This document shows, one piece after another, positions 51,910-60,753 of a DNA stretch of 64,000 bases; position 1 is the first letter of the stretch; every line of letters starts with the position of its first letter. Under the pieces are notes generated by a model that was not told where the DNA came from, did not search any database, and saw only the letters and a program-made list of their open reading frames with translations. Where the stretch lies: NCBI RefSeq assembly GCF_007671685.1, contig NZ_VCNL01000003.1:124001-188000 (forward strand), written 5' to 3'. Source of the stretch: Halorubrum salsamenti (lineage in GTDB: Archaea; Halobacteriota; Halobacteria; Halobacteriales; Haloferacaceae). Position numbers and translations under genes: made by a program.

Positions 51910-52977
51910 CTACTCCGCGAGCCCGAGGAGGTCGAACGGGTAGCCGTTGTCGTTGTCGTCGGCCTGCTCGTAGACGACGCGGGCGGCCGCCACGTCCTGG
52001 ATCGCGAGGCCGGTGGAGTCGAAGACGGTGACGCCGTCGACGCCGGCCTCGTCGCGGTCACTACCCTCTCTGCCGTCGCTCCCGAAGCCGGCCCCGGTGC
52101 GGCCCGGGCGGTTGCCGACGACGATCTCGCCGATCTCGCCGTAGATGTCGTCGTCGGTCAGGACGCCTGCGGCGTAAGGGACGTTGATCTCGCCGGAGTG
52201 GGTGCACTGCTCGTGATCGTCGATGACGACCGTCGCGTTCAACAGGAGGTCATCGGCGAGTTCGTGTTTGCCGGCCGCGTCGGCGCCCATCGCGTTGACG
52301 TGGGTGTGGTCGCCCACGTCGTCGGGGCCGACGATCGGCTCCTCGACGGGCGTCACCGTCGAGAGCACGTCGCAGTGCCCGGCCTCCGAGACCGAGCCCG
52401 CCCGCACGTCGAACCGATCGTCGAAGGCGTCGATGAAGTCGGCGACGCGCTCCTCGTCGAGGTCGCTCACGACGACCTCCTCGATGTCGCGCACCGTCGC
52501 GATCGCCTCGAGCTGGGTGTACGACTGGACGCCGGCGCCGACTATCCCGAGCGAGGTCGCGTCCGGGACGGCCAGCTCGTCGGTGGCGACCGCCGCCGCC
52601 GCGCCCGTCCGCTTCATCGTAAGGGTCGTGCCGTCGAGGACCGCCAGCGGGAACGCCGTCTCGGGGTCGGAGTAGATCATCGTCCCCATCACTGTCGGGA
52701 GGTCGTGGTCGGCGGGGTTGTCGGTGTGAACGTTCACCCACTTGATCCCGGCGGCGTCCCACCCGTCGTCCTCGGTCGTGTCCTCGGTGCGCACGTCGAG
52801 GTAGGCGGGCATCGACCGGAAGTCGCCGTTGTACTCGGGGAGGTCGATGTACGACTTCGCCGGCATCTTCGCGTTTCCCCGCTCGTAGGCCGTGAACGCG
52901 CCGCGCACCGCGTCGATGACGCGGTCCATGCGAGCGTTCTCGTCGACGTCGTCTGCGTTGAGAAGCAGCGTCTGCAT
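51910..52977 (-). CDS. Ornithine cyclodeaminase/alanine dehydrogenase family protein
   Basis: This 355-residue Mu-crystallin family NAD(P) enzyme has Rossmann motif LGIVGAGVQSYTQLEAI near residue 140, an Arg/Lys substrate site region MPAKSYIDL, GIKWVNVHTDNP and MKRTGAAAAVATDEL. It could deaminate ornithine or reductively aminate pyruvate; archaeal members of this subgroup are usually alanine dehydrogenases, so the function is undecided. An acidic insertion with GSDGREGSDRD lies near residue 305. The start ATG 52977 lies behind an AT-rich leader. Confidence 0.85.
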   Translation of the reverse strand: MQTLLLNADDVDENARMDRVIDAVRGAFTAYERGNAKMPAKSYIDLPEYNGDFRSMPAYLDVRTEDTTEDDGWDAAGIKWVNVHTDNPADHDLPTVMGTMIYSDPETAFPLAVLDGTTLTMKRTGAAAAVATDELAVPDATSLGIVGAGVQSYTQLEAIATVRDIEEVVVSDLDEERVADFIDAFDDRFDVRAGSVSEAGHCDVLSTVTPVEEPIVGPDDVGDHTHVNAMGADAAGKHELADDLLLNATVVIDDHEQCTHSGEINVPYAAGVLTDDDIYGEIGEIVVGNRPGRTGAGFGSDGREGSDRDEAGVDGVTVFDSTGLAIQDVAAARVVYEQADDNDNGYPFDLLGLAE

Positions 52978-53149
52978 GTTCGCAATCTTTGCCGGACGGG
53001 TAGTTAGCCTTTCGAACACGTGTCGAAAGACGCAAGCGGGCGTCGAGTGGTCACCGTGAGGATGCCGACCACATTCTAACACCGATCTAAGTGAGAATTA
53101 ATCGTGATTTCGAGCCTATTACAATTTGCTTCTGTCTGCTCGTGTGCGT

Positions 53150-54901
53150 ATGTCTGGCCGCAAGGCTGTTGTCGCGTGGGTTTGTGCGGCGGTTCTCCTC
53201 TCGACGTTCACGTTCGCTGGAGTCATCGGTGGGGGTGTCGCAGCTGCTGGAGACGACGCGGATATCCACGTGACGAACATCGATGTCGAAGACACGGATG
53301 TGTACGAGGACGAAGAATCCGACAGATCCGACGATTCTGACGACGACGACGAGCCAGACGAAGACGAGAACGAGGAAGAGGAAGAGGACGACGACGACGA
53401 GCCAGACGAGAGTGACGATCCCGGCGAAGACGATCCCGGCGAAGACGATCCCGGCGAAGACGATTCCGAAGATCCCGACAGAGGCGACGAGGGTGACGAT
53501 CCCACCGAGGACAGTGCCGGCGGGCACGACAATGACGGAGGCGATTCTGAAGATCTCGACGAATCTGAACAGGACGAGTCCGGTGAGAATGACTCTGACG
53601 AGAACAACCCCGACGACGGCGAGCAAGACGACCCCGACGACGGCGAGCAAGAGAATAGAAATGAGCCAGGTGAGAACAATTCTGACGAGGACGAGCCAGA
53701 CGAGGGCGATACTTCCGAAGGTCCGGACGAAGGTGAACAAGGCGAGCCCAGTGAGAACGATTCTAATGAGGACGAGCCAGACGAGGGCGATACTTCCGAA
53801 AGTCCGAACGAAAGTGAACAAGGCGAGCCCAGTGAGAACGATTCTAATGAGGACGAGCCAGACGAGGACGAGCCAGACGAGGGCGATACTTCCGAAAGTC
53901 CGGACGAAGGTGAACAAGGCGAGCCAGACGATTCTGAATCGTCTGGATCACCCGACTCCTCCGGATCGTCGGGGTCATCGGGGTCGTCTGGGTCGTCGGG
54001 GTCGACCACGACGGGCGGTGCGCCAACCGTGGTCCGGTCCATATCGGACGGCGCCGTCACGATCAGCGTTGACGGGGTGAACGGGGAGGGGTACGACTTC
54101 TCGGTGGGGCTTGCCGGCCCATCGGAGGTTCAAGAAGTGTCGCTGTCCACACTCACAATCGACCCGGCTGAAGATCAGGAGGCGTTCGAGGCGACGGTCG
54201 GGCGGCCGAGGGGCGACCCCGGAGCCCGCGCCGCCGTTCCGCGGGGTACCGTACTAGGGTATGTGAATATCACCTCGACGCTTGACGCGACCGACACGGG
54301 TGCGGCGACGCTGGAGTTCGCCGTGAACGATGAAGCGCTCCCCGATAGGCTTGGCCCCGAGGACGTCGCAGTGATGCGGTACGCGGACGGCGAGTGGACG
54401 ACGACCGACGTCACACACGAGACGACTGAAGACGGGCACCGGGTGACGCTCCCCCACGCCGCCCCCGTCGCCGTCGTCGCGCTTGGATCCGGTAACAGCG
54501 TCGCGCTTGAGTCCAGCAGCATCGAGGTCGTTGACGCCGAACTCCTCGCGGATCAGGTCCGGGCCGGCTACGAGACGACGCTGCGTGCGACAGTTCGGAA
54601 CACCGGCGACGCCCCGGCAAACCGAACGCTCACCGTTACGATAGACGACGAGTCCGTTGCCGAACGGGAGGTAGCGCTCGCTCCCAACGAGACGGTCATC
54701 ATCCGGATCGGGTTCACTCCGAGCGAGAGCGGCACGGTCTCACTCGATGGCGACGAGATTGGTTCCATCGACCTCTTCGTGGAGGACGACGCGGCCTCGC
54801 CGGCCACCGAGACGGAAGAGTCTGTCCCGGGCTTCGGTCCGGTCGTGGCGGTAGTCGCGCTTCTGGTCGCGACGCTGGCCCTTCGGGCCAACCGTCAGTG
54901 A
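53150..54901 (+). CDS. Secreted acidic repeat surface protein with PGF-CTERM anchor
   Basis: The protein has 583 residues. It has a signal peptide (MSGRKAVVAWVCAAVLLSTF, cleavage after AAAG or near residue 33). Residues about 45-260 are a low-complexity Asp/Glu/Ser/Pro repeat region with several duplicated blocks. A Ser/Gly spacer follows, then two beta domains, the second CARDB-like (SSSIEVVDAELLADQVRAGYE region). The C-terminal PGF-CTERM tail is SVPGFGPVVAVVALLVATLA followed by a short Arg-rich end. Such tails are recognised by archaeosortase and replaced by lipid, so the protein is cell-surface bound. Ligand unknown. Confidence 0.85.
   Translation: MSGRKAVVAWVCAAVLLSTFTFAGVIGGGVAAAGDDADIHVTNIDVEDTDVYEDEESDRSDDSDDDDEPDEDENEEEEEDDDDEPDESDDPGEDDPGEDDPGEDDSEDPDRGDEGDDPTEDSAGGHDNDGGDSEDLDESEQDESGENDSDENNPDDGEQDDPDDGEQENRNEPGENNSDEDEPDEGDTSEGPDEGEQGEPSENDSNEDEPDEGDTSESPNESEQGEPSENDSNEDEPDEDEPDEGDTSESPDEGEQGEPDDSESSGSPDSSGSSGSSGSSGSSGSTTTGGAPTVVRSISDGAVTISVDGVNGEGYDFSVGLAGPSEVQEVSLSTLTIDPAEDQEAFEATVGRPRGDPGARAAVPRGTVLGYVNITSTLDATDTGAATLEFAVNDEALPDRLGPEDVAVMRYADGEWTTTDVTHETTEDGHRVTLPHAAPVAVVALGSGNSVALESSSIEVVDAELLADQVRAGYETTLRATVRNTGDAPANRTLTVTIDDESVAEREVALAPNETVIIRIGFTPSESGTVSLDGDEIGSIDLFVEDDAASPATETEESVPGFGPVVAVVALLVATLALRANRQ
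53340..53930 (+). repeat. Degenerate tandem repeats inside the surface protein gene
   Basis: Three exact GATCCCGGCGAAGAC units lie at about 53418-53463, two GACGACGGCGAGCAAGA units at about 53613-53650, and about three copies of a 60-90-nt block containing GATACTTCCGAA, GGTGAACAAGGCGAGCC and GAGAACGATTCTAATGAGGA lie at 53690-53930. They encode Asp/Glu/Pro repeats. Near-identical copies suggest recent slippage or recombination, so repeat number probably varies between strains. Confidence 0.85.
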
Positions 54902-54969
54902 ACGGTGGGAGGAGCGGACAATTTCCACGTGATCTCTCGAAAAGGCGTCCGAGGCCCGGAAGCGTCGGA

Positions 54970-55797
54970 TCACACGACGACCGACACGATCCCGCCGCCC
55001 GCGATCGCCAGCCCGCCGAGGCCGAAACAGACGGCCCAGAAGGGAACGCGATCGACGACCCGCATGAGCGCGTCGATCGTGAGATAGCCGACGATCGCGC
55101 TCACAGAGAGCGCAACGAGGGCGGCCGTCGGGCTGATCCCCGGAAGCCCGCCGGCGCTGAGCAGGGTGAGAACGGCGGCGCCGAGACTCGCCGGAATCGA
55201 GAGCAGAAAGGAGAGCCGGAACGCGGCCGGTGGCTCGTAGCTGCGAAACAAAAAGGCACTCGTGGTCATGCCCGACCGCGATATCCCGGGCAAAATGGCG
55301 ATGCCCTGGACGGCGCCGACGAGGAGTGAGTCGGTGAGTGTTGGGGCGGTGTGTCCCCCCATCGAGACCGATTCGGAGGCAAGCTGGAGAAGGCCGGTCG
55401 CGATGAGCAAGACCCCGATCACGCTGATGAACATCCCACCGGTGAGTTGGCCAACGAGATCGACGGCGAAGACGTACAGCGGGATGCCGACGAGTCCCGT
55501 CATCAGGCAGGCGACGACGATGTACGAGGCGATCGCGTTGTCGCCCTCATACGCCGCACGGGGTCGCCAGCCCGGGACGGCTTCGAGCGCGGTCCGGATC
55601 TCGCCGCGGTAGTACGTCGCCGCCGACAGCGTCGTCCCCACTTGCAAGAACAGCGCGAGTTGCAGCGCGACGTCGGGCTCCATGCCCACCAACGCGAGGA
55701 CCAACGACAGGTTCCCCTGACTGGAGACGGGAAGCCACTCGACGATGCCTTGGACGATCCCCGCGAGGATCGCGATGAGCAGGTCCGAGAGCGTCAC
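54970..55797 (-). CDS. uppP: Undecaprenyl-diphosphatase family (UppP/BacA) lipid phosphatase
   Basis: This 275-residue integral membrane protein has active-site regions GIVEWLPVSSQGNL (about 17-30) and GAVQGIAILPGISRSGMT (about 155-172), which is the BacA pattern. It likely recycles polyprenyl or dolichyl diphosphate for glycan synthesis. The GTG at 55797 is chosen because a TATA-like CTTAAGTAG (about 55819-55827) lies at the right distance for a leaderless start; a longer open frame upstream has no such support. It neighbours glycan-related genes to the right. Confidence 0.88.
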   Translation of the reverse strand: MTLSDLLIAILAGIVQGIVEWLPVSSQGNLSLVLALVGMEPDVALQLALFLQVGTTLSAATYYRGEIRTALEAVPGWRPRAAYEGDNAIASYIVVACLMTGLVGIPLYVFAVDLVGQLTGGMFISVIGVLLIATGLLQLASESVSMGGHTAPTLTDSLLVGAVQGIAILPGISRSGMTTSAFLFRSYEPPAAFRLSFLLSIPASLGAAVLTLLSAGGLPGISPTAALVALSVSAIVGYLTIDALMRVVDRVPFWAVCFGLGGLAIAGGGIVSVVV

Positions 55798-56011
55798 TAC
55801 GTGAACTCGTGGGATCCGACTACTTAAGCGGCACAGATTCGCGATGCGGGTGACGGCGGATGTGGCGGCGTCGGGGCGAGCCACGGCGACGGTGACAGCA
55901 CGCTGGCCGCCTGCGGCAGCTCACCGAACCGCTTTCCGAGACAGTCGGACGGGTCGTCTTCCCACGTGACTGTGCCAAGGGAGTCTGCAAGGGCAGCGCT
56001 CCAGAGACGCG

Positions 56012-56647
56012 TCACGTCGAGTCATCGCGCTCGGTGTCAGACGGACCGTCTTCGCGGTGATCAGCGTCATCCACTTCCTGGTCTGTTCCAGAATCCGGCG
56101 GCGCCGGCGGTTCAAACGCCGTAATCGCGAGCTCGACGGGGCGCGTCTCCCGCAGCGTCGCCCAGTCGCGATCGTCTTGCATGGCGATCACCCCCGCCAC
56201 GGCCAGTCCGACGCCAACTGCGACGCGCGTGAGAGCGGTCGCACCGAGCACGCCGCTCACAGCGACGACGATTCCGAGGGCGGCAAGCACGAGCCCACCC
56301 GCGCGAAGCGGGGCCGCGATCGCGGCGGTACTCCCCCGGGTGGCGATAGCGACGGCACGCGAGCCCGCCGCCGCATCCGCGAGTCGATCGATGGTCCGAT
56401 CGAGCACGCGCAGGATCGGTCCCACGGTCCACGTTTCCCGTAAGTCGATCACGATGACCTCCGGGTCCGGCTCGGCGGTCAACCACTGGTAGATCGCGGA
56501 GTGACGCACCCACGACGAAATCCGCCGGCTCCCGGCCCGAACAGCGGACACGATCGTTGACCCAGCGAGTATGGACGAGCGCTCATCAGCCGGCGAGTCA
56601 CGCCGAGCGGTGGCCTGGCCAGTGTCGTCCGTCGGGCGCGGACTCAC
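56012..56647 (-). CDS. Hypothetical membrane protein of the DUF4330-associated locus
   Basis: This protein of about 211 residues has an acidic N-terminus, then SWVRHSAIYQWLTAEPDPEVIVIDLRETWTVGP, a two-segment hydrophobic region near 120-165 (GGLVLAALGIVVAVSGVLGA and VGVGLAVAGVIAMQDD) and a disordered acidic C-terminus. The start is uncertain (GTG 56647 or an internal start). No catalytic motif is seen. It lies 73 bases downstream of the DUF4330 gene, on the same strand, and may act with it. Confidence 0.6.
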   Translation of the reverse strand: MSPRPTDDTGQATARRDSPADERSSILAGSTIVSAVRAGSRRISSWVRHSAIYQWLTAEPDPEVIVIDLRETWTVGPILRVLDRTIDRLADAAAGSRAVAIATRGSTAAIAAPLRAGGLVLAALGIVVAVSGVLGATALTRVAVGVGLAVAGVIAMQDDRDWATLRETRPVELAITAFEPPAPPDSGTDQEVDDADHREDGPSDTERDDST

Positions 56648-56720
56648 GTGAGCGTCACCTCGACGGATCGAAGACGCGACTGCGACAGGCGGACACGGAG
56701 AGAGCAGCCGCCACACCGGG

Positions 56721-57821
56721 TCATCCGCCGATACTCACCACTTCGGCCTCGACGAGGACGGTCCCGAGATCGAGGGTGACGGTCGTGCCGCTGCGTAACG
56801 GCTCACCCTTGAACTGGACGCCAGTGGCCGTCTCGCGAACCTGCAGATCCGCGGTGATCGTCACGTCACGGTTGACCGGGTGGTCGGCGACGGTGACGCT
56901 GCCGTCGTCACCGGTCGCGATGATGATCGACGGCTCAGTGTCGACGGCCGTGACTTCGGCGACGGGATCGCTCGTGGAGCCCTCGGTCATTTCCGGTCGG
57001 ATCGCGTCGGCGGTGTCCCGGTGGACCTCGTCCATGCGGAGCGTGACCGATCGCGTCGCGGTCTCGCCCAACTGGAGATCGCCGTTCACGCGCTCGATCT
57101 GGCCGTCGATAGTGTACTCGTCGGCAGGCAGAGTGAGCGACTGGCCACGCTGGAGCGGGACACCACCGAAGCGAGCCTGCCCGTCCTCGCGGTGGGCGTC
57201 GAGCGTCGTTTCGAGGAAGACCCGCGTCTGGGAGGCGTTGCCCGTCGCGTAGGTCGCGACCTCCTCGACCGTCGCGACGGTCCGTCCGGCGAGACGGACC
57301 TCGTCGCCGGCGGTCACAGACGCCGCGGTCTCCGTATCGAGCGTGTCACGGAGGATCACGCGCTGGTCGGTGCGATCGAGCGCGTCGTCGTCGCCGACCG
57401 CCCGGATCTGCCCGCTCACCTCGTAGCGGGTGGTGGCGATAGTGAGGCTCCGGCCGAGCCGCGGCGGGGCACCCGCGTACGAGACGGTGTCGTCGCCCGG
57501 AGTGCCGTCCAGTTGGACGCGAAGCGTGACGCCGACGTCGTCCTCGCGTGGCGTGAGATGGACGTCCGTGACCGTGATCGTCGAGGAGCCGTCCGGTTCG
57601 TAGGTGTCGCCCTCGTTGATCGCGTCGACGACGTATGCGGGTTGCGTTCCCATATCGAGGGTGGCGTAGGTGGTTTCGGTGTCCGGTTCGGGTGCGGGAT
57701 CGTCGCCGCCGAAGACGAGCGCGACGCCCGCGACGACGACCGCGAGGAGAAGGAGGACAACGAGTGCGTCGACGACGTTGACCACGCCGAAGAGGTCGCC
57801 GTCGTCGTCGATCAGTTCCAT
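56721..57821 (-). CDS. DUF4330 family membrane-anchored protein
   Basis: This 366-residue protein begins MELIDDDGDLFGVVNVVDAL and has one membrane segment (DALVVLLLLAVVVAGVALVFG). A large extracytoplasmic beta part follows, with repeated QLDGTPGDD-, RYEVSGQIRAVGDDD- and YTIDGQIERVNGDL-like blocks that look like two or three homologous modules. The INVVDALVVL start is the DUF4330 hallmark. The function is unknown; bacterial and archaeal members occur beside polysaccharide genes, as here. It is divergent from a VanZ-like gene, with 132 bases between them. Confidence 0.75.
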   Translation of the reverse strand: MELIDDDGDLFGVVNVVDALVVLLLLAVVVAGVALVFGGDDPAPEPDTETTYATLDMGTQPAYVVDAINEGDTYEPDGSSTITVTDVHLTPREDDVGVTLRVQLDGTPGDDTVSYAGAPPRLGRSLTIATTRYEVSGQIRAVGDDDALDRTDQRVILRDTLDTETAASVTAGDEVRLAGRTVATVEEVATYATGNASQTRVFLETTLDAHREDGQARFGGVPLQRGQSLTLPADEYTIDGQIERVNGDLQLGETATRSVTLRMDEVHRDTADAIRPEMTEGSTSDPVAEVTAVDTEPSIIIATGDDGSVTVADHPVNRDVTITADLQVRETATGVQFKGEPLRSGTTVTLDLGTVLVEAEVVSIGG

Positions 57822-57953
57822 CTGAGACCCTCCGAAAGCGGCATTGTCACATGCAACTTGTGCATGGGTCAAAAGCGTATTCGTTCGGCCTGTCCTGCGC
57901 GGCGGGCGAAATCCTGTGGTCTTTAGTTGCTCTGCGAAGAGCTGCGAACAAAG

Positions 57954-58400
57954 ATGGTTCGCGTCCGGCTCCCGCTCGTCCCGCGATCGCTCCGGTGGGG
58001 AGTCGTCCTCGCGGTCGCGGCGACGATTCTGTACTTTTCGGTGTTTACCCCGCCCGGTAGCGGCGTGATCAGACGGGGGCCATTTGGCGTGCTCGCGTAC
58101 AGCACGTGGCTGCACGGGCTGGCCTATGCCGGGCTCGCCGTCACGCTCGCGTACGCGTTTCAGGATCGACCGTGGCGCGATCGGTCCGTCCTCGGTGTCG
58201 TGTTTCTGATCGCGGTGGGGTACGGGGCGGGTATCGAGCTGCTCCAGTTGACGCTGGACGCGCGGACTGCCAGTGGTGGTGACCTGCTCGTGAACGCGGT
58301 TGGAGCGGCCGTCGCCGCGGTCTGTTGGCGGGTGCTGACGCGTCGGGTGCGGTTCTATCGGGCCCGCCGGCTGGCAGAGTTTGAAGCGCCGGTTGAATAG
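57954..58400 (+). CDS. VanZ-like membrane protein
   Basis: This 148-residue protein has about four hydrophobic segments. The VanZ pattern is present: HGLAYAGLAVTLAYAF, then GAGIELLQLTLDARTASGGDLLVNAVGAAVAA with the conserved E-LLQ and D-N spacing. Molecular function is unknown; members affect surface glycans or antibiotic resistance in bacteria. ATG 57954 is preceded by the TATA-like TTTAGTTGC at about 57921. It lies 68 bases before the sugar epimerase gene and may be co-transcribed with it. Confidence 0.75.
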   Translation: MVRVRLPLVPRSLRWGVVLAVAATILYFSVFTPPGSGVIRRGPFGVLAYSTWLHGLAYAGLAVTLAYAFQDRPWRDRSVLGVVFLIAVGYGAGIELLQLTLDARTASGGDLLVNAVGAAVAAVCWRVLTRRVRFYRARRLAEFEAPVE

Positions 58401-58468
58401 TCAGAACCGGAGCATCTTCCAGTTCGACGAACCGCGCGAGTTTTGTGTCGGCCTTTAGAAAGGCGCGT

Positions 58469-59455
58469 ATGCGTATCCTCGTGACGGGAGGGGCCGGATT
58501 CATCGGCGGCCACCTCGCCGAGTCGTTCCTCGCCGACGGCCATGACGTGACTGTCCTCGACAATCTCGAACCCTTCTACGCCGAGGGGATCAAGCGCCAC
58601 ACGATCGACGTCCACCGCGAGGTGGCCGAGGACCGAGCCGTCGAGTACCGGTTCGTCGAGGGGGACGTGCGGGACGCCGAGACGGTCCGAGCGGTCGTCG
58701 ACGGCGCGGACATCGTGGTCCACCAAGCCGCGCAGGCGGGCGTACGCGAGAGCGTGGATAATCCCCGGAAGGTGACCGACATCAACGTTGACGGGACGGT
58801 GAATCTCCTGGAGGCGTCGAAAGCGGCGGACGTCGAGCGAGTGATCCTCGCGAGTTCCTCGTCGGTGTACGGCAAGCCGCGCTCGCTGCCCTACGAGGAG
58901 GATCACCCCACCGAGCCCGTGAGTCCCTACGGCGTGACGAAACTGACGCAAGAGCACATGGCGCGGGTGTACACCGAGCTTCACGGTCTCCCGACGGTCT
59001 GTCTGCGGTACTTCACCGTCTACGGCCCGCGGATGCGGCCGAATATGGCGATCTCGAATTTCGTCTCGCGGTGTCTGAACGGCGAGCCACCGGTGATCTA
59101 CGGGGACGGCCAGCAGACGCGTGACTTCACCTACGTGGCCGACGTGGTCGACGCGAATCGGACGCTACTGGAGTCGGACGCCGCCGATGGCGACGTGTTG
59201 AACATCGGGAGTTCGGACAACATCTCCATTCAGAAGTTGGCCGAGACGGTGCGAGACCAGTTGGCACCCGAACTGGAGATCGAGTACGAATCCGCGCGGG
59301 AGGCCGACGCCGAGCACACGCACGCGTCCGTCGAGAAGGCCGGCGGGCTGATCGGGTACGAGCCCTCGCGGACGATCGCGGAGGGGGTTGGGGAGTTCAT
59401 CGAGTGGTATCAGGCGAACCGCGAGTGGTACGAGCCGCTCGTGCGGGAGTCGTAG
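58469..59455 (+). CDS. NAD-dependent sugar nucleotide epimerase
   Basis: This 328-residue extended SDR has GGAGFIGGHLAESFL (NAD motif, 7-21), a catalytic Ser in ASSSSVYG and YxxxK in YGVTKLTQEHMA (about 150-161), RYFTVYGPRMRPNMA and YGDGQQTRDFTYVADV. This is the UDP-glucuronate/UDP-glucose 4-epimerase or dTDP-glucose dehydratase-like group; the exact sugar is not fixed by sequence. Probable role: providing UDP sugars for S-layer N-glycan or exopolysaccharide synthesis. ATG 58469 follows GGCCTTTAGAAAGG. Confidence 0.85.
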   Translation: MRILVTGGAGFIGGHLAESFLADGHDVTVLDNLEPFYAEGIKRHTIDVHREVAEDRAVEYRFVEGDVRDAETVRAVVDGADIVVHQAAQAGVRESVDNPRKVTDINVDGTVNLLEASKAADVERVILASSSSVYGKPRSLPYEEDHPTEPVSPYGVTKLTQEHMARVYTELHGLPTVCLRYFTVYGPRMRPNMAISNFVSRCLNGEPPVIYGDGQQTRDFTYVADVVDANRTLLESDAADGDVLNIGSSDNISIQKLAETVRDQLAPELEIEYESAREADAEHTHASVEKAGGLIGYEPSRTIAEGVGEFIEWYQANREWYEPLVRES

Positions 59456-59705
59456 GCGGCTCTGGTTTGAGACAGGATTGGGCTTGTTGACAGGGAACAA
59501 TGCCGTGGCCGGTGTGTGACGGGCTTCGAGAAGTCCGTCACGTGAGAGGGCGATTCACTCGGGCAGGGGCATCGCTTCGAGTTTACAAAGCGATGGACGA
59601 AATCGAACGCCGTTCACCGACTCATCAGGATCCGAAAGGGGTTGATTTGTCACTGAGACACACTATCGATGGATCTTTATCCGTTACCGACGGACGACTC
59701 CCTAG

Positions 59706-60221
59706 ATGGCTACTGCTGTCGGGTACCGACTAGTCGCACTCGGAGTCTGTGTTATCCTTCTCAGTGGGCTCTTTGTGCTTGCCGGCGCGGGATATCCAGC
59801 ACCCGCAAGCTCGGGGCCTGACCTCGCGGAGCCCGACGTAGCACCAGCCGATCTGGCCGGCGACCATGTCGAGACGGGTGGCGTCGTGATCGCAACTGAT
59901 CCAGTCATTATCGAGGTCACCGACCGCACCACCACACAACACCTCCCTGTCGAGAATGCGCCGGACGTCGCCGTGGGCCAAGAGATCGTCGTCGATGGCA
60001 CGCTCACGACGGACGGGACGCTTACCGCAGATCGGGACCGGGCAGTCGTGCGAGAGCCGTGGGAGACGGCGTACATGTACGCGGTCTCGGTGCTTGGAGC
60101 ACTGTTCGTTGCGCTCCGGATCGCCGATGGGTGGCGGTTCGATCCGGAGACGGTTACCTTCTCGCCGCGGGACACGCCACTTCACACCCGCTATTTATCG
60201 GAGGATGATGCCAGTGGCTGA
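59706..60221 (+). CDS. Hypothetical membrane protein
   Basis: This 171-residue protein has an N-terminal membrane helix (LVALGVCVILLSGLFVLAGAG). A beta-rich external domain (about 35-115) with EVTDRTTTQHLPVE and VGQEIVVDGTLTTDGT looks like an OB-fold or nucleic-acid-/sugar-binding domain. A second membrane helix follows (YAVSVLGALFVALRIADGW). A TATA-like TCTTTATCC at about 59671-59679 puts the transcript near the ATG. The stop overlaps the next gene by 17 bases, so the pair is an operon. No family recognised. Confidence 0.65.
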   Translation: MATAVGYRLVALGVCVILLSGLFVLAGAGYPAPASSGPDLAEPDVAPADLAGDHVETGGVVIATDPVIIEVTDRTTTQHLPVENAPDVAVGQEIVVDGTLTTDGTLTADRDRAVVREPWETAYMYAVSVLGALFVALRIADGWRFDPETVTFSPRDTPLHTRYLSEDDASG

Positions 60222-60735
60222 CCTCTTCACGCATATTTTGATTGGGTACACCCTCGCGATCGTGCTCTCGTGGCGGTACGAGTGGATCTCCTATCCGTTC
60301 GTCACGGCGGTAATGATCGGATCGACGCTCCCAGATCTCAATCGGATCGATCTGGTGGTCCCCGAGGAAACGGTGACAGCTCTCTTGGGGCTGCCGTTCA
60401 CGTGGAGCCCGCTCCACCGTGTCGGCGGCACGCTCCTGATCGTGTGCATTGGCGCACTCCTCGTCCCGAACGCGTATCGGCGTGTCGTGTTCGCTCTCTT
60501 GAGTGTTGGTACCGCGTCTCACTACGCGCTCGATTTGCTGTTGTATAAGCCGTCCGGGATCACGAGTCCGTTGCTGTGGCCGTTCGTCACACATGGCCTT
60601 GCCGTCGACGGGTTTTATCTCAGTACCGACCGGTGGCCGATAGTCGCTGCGACGGTGCTCGCTGGTCTCGTGTGGGTCGTCGATCGTCGCCGGATGCGCA
60701 CAGATCACTTCGACACGTCAGTGACCCACGACTGA
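60205..60735 (+). CDS. Membrane-bound metal-dependent hydrolase (YdjM/DUF457-like)
   Basis: This 176-residue protein begins MMPVADLFTHILIGYTLAIVL. Hydrophobic segments are interrupted by polar metal-ligand-like motifs: HILIG, GSTLPDLNRIDLV, HRVGGT and HYALDLLL. The pattern fits the YdjM/DUF457 inner-membrane hydrolase family. The last codons (HFDTSVTHD) read into a palindrome at 60716-60753, and the reading frame ends inside it, so the natural C-terminus may have been altered by an insertion. Confidence 0.7.
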   Translation: MMPVADLFTHILIGYTLAIVLSWRYEWISYPFVTAVMIGSTLPDLNRIDLVVPEETVTALLGLPFTWSPLHRVGGTLLIVCIGALLVPNAYRRVVFALLSVGTASHYALDLLLYKPSGITSPLLWPFVTHGLAVDGFYLSTDRWPIVAATVLAGLVWVVDRRRMRTDHFDTSVTHD

Positions 60736-60753
60736 AGTCGTGAGCCACTGACG
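60716..60753 (+). repeat. Nested palindrome at a gene junction, possible IS excision scar
   Basis: Outer arms CGTCAGTG (60716-60723) and CACTGACG (60746-60753) enclose inner arms CACGACT (60727-60733) and AGTCGTG (60736-60742) with three bases between the arms on each side. It could fold into one strong hairpin. The sequence resembles end hairpins of IS200/IS605-type elements, and it sits where a nucleotidyltransferase gene has lost its 5' end. It could alternatively be a transcription terminator of the upstream gene. Confidence 0.65.

Noticed and set aside
53087-53917. Minus-strand open frame coding a repetitive hydrophobic protein (IVLTGLALFTFVRTFGSIAL-like)
   Set aside because: It is the antisense of Asp/Glu-rich repeats; GAx/GAy codons read backwards give Val/Phe/Leu. 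It overlaps completely with a clear secreted gene on the plus strand.
59500-59733. 77-codon plus-strand frame upstream of the membrane gene at 59706
   Set aside because: It overlaps the supported start at 59706, has mixed composition and no recognised pattern. The gap 59456-59705 looks like promoter and decayed sequence.
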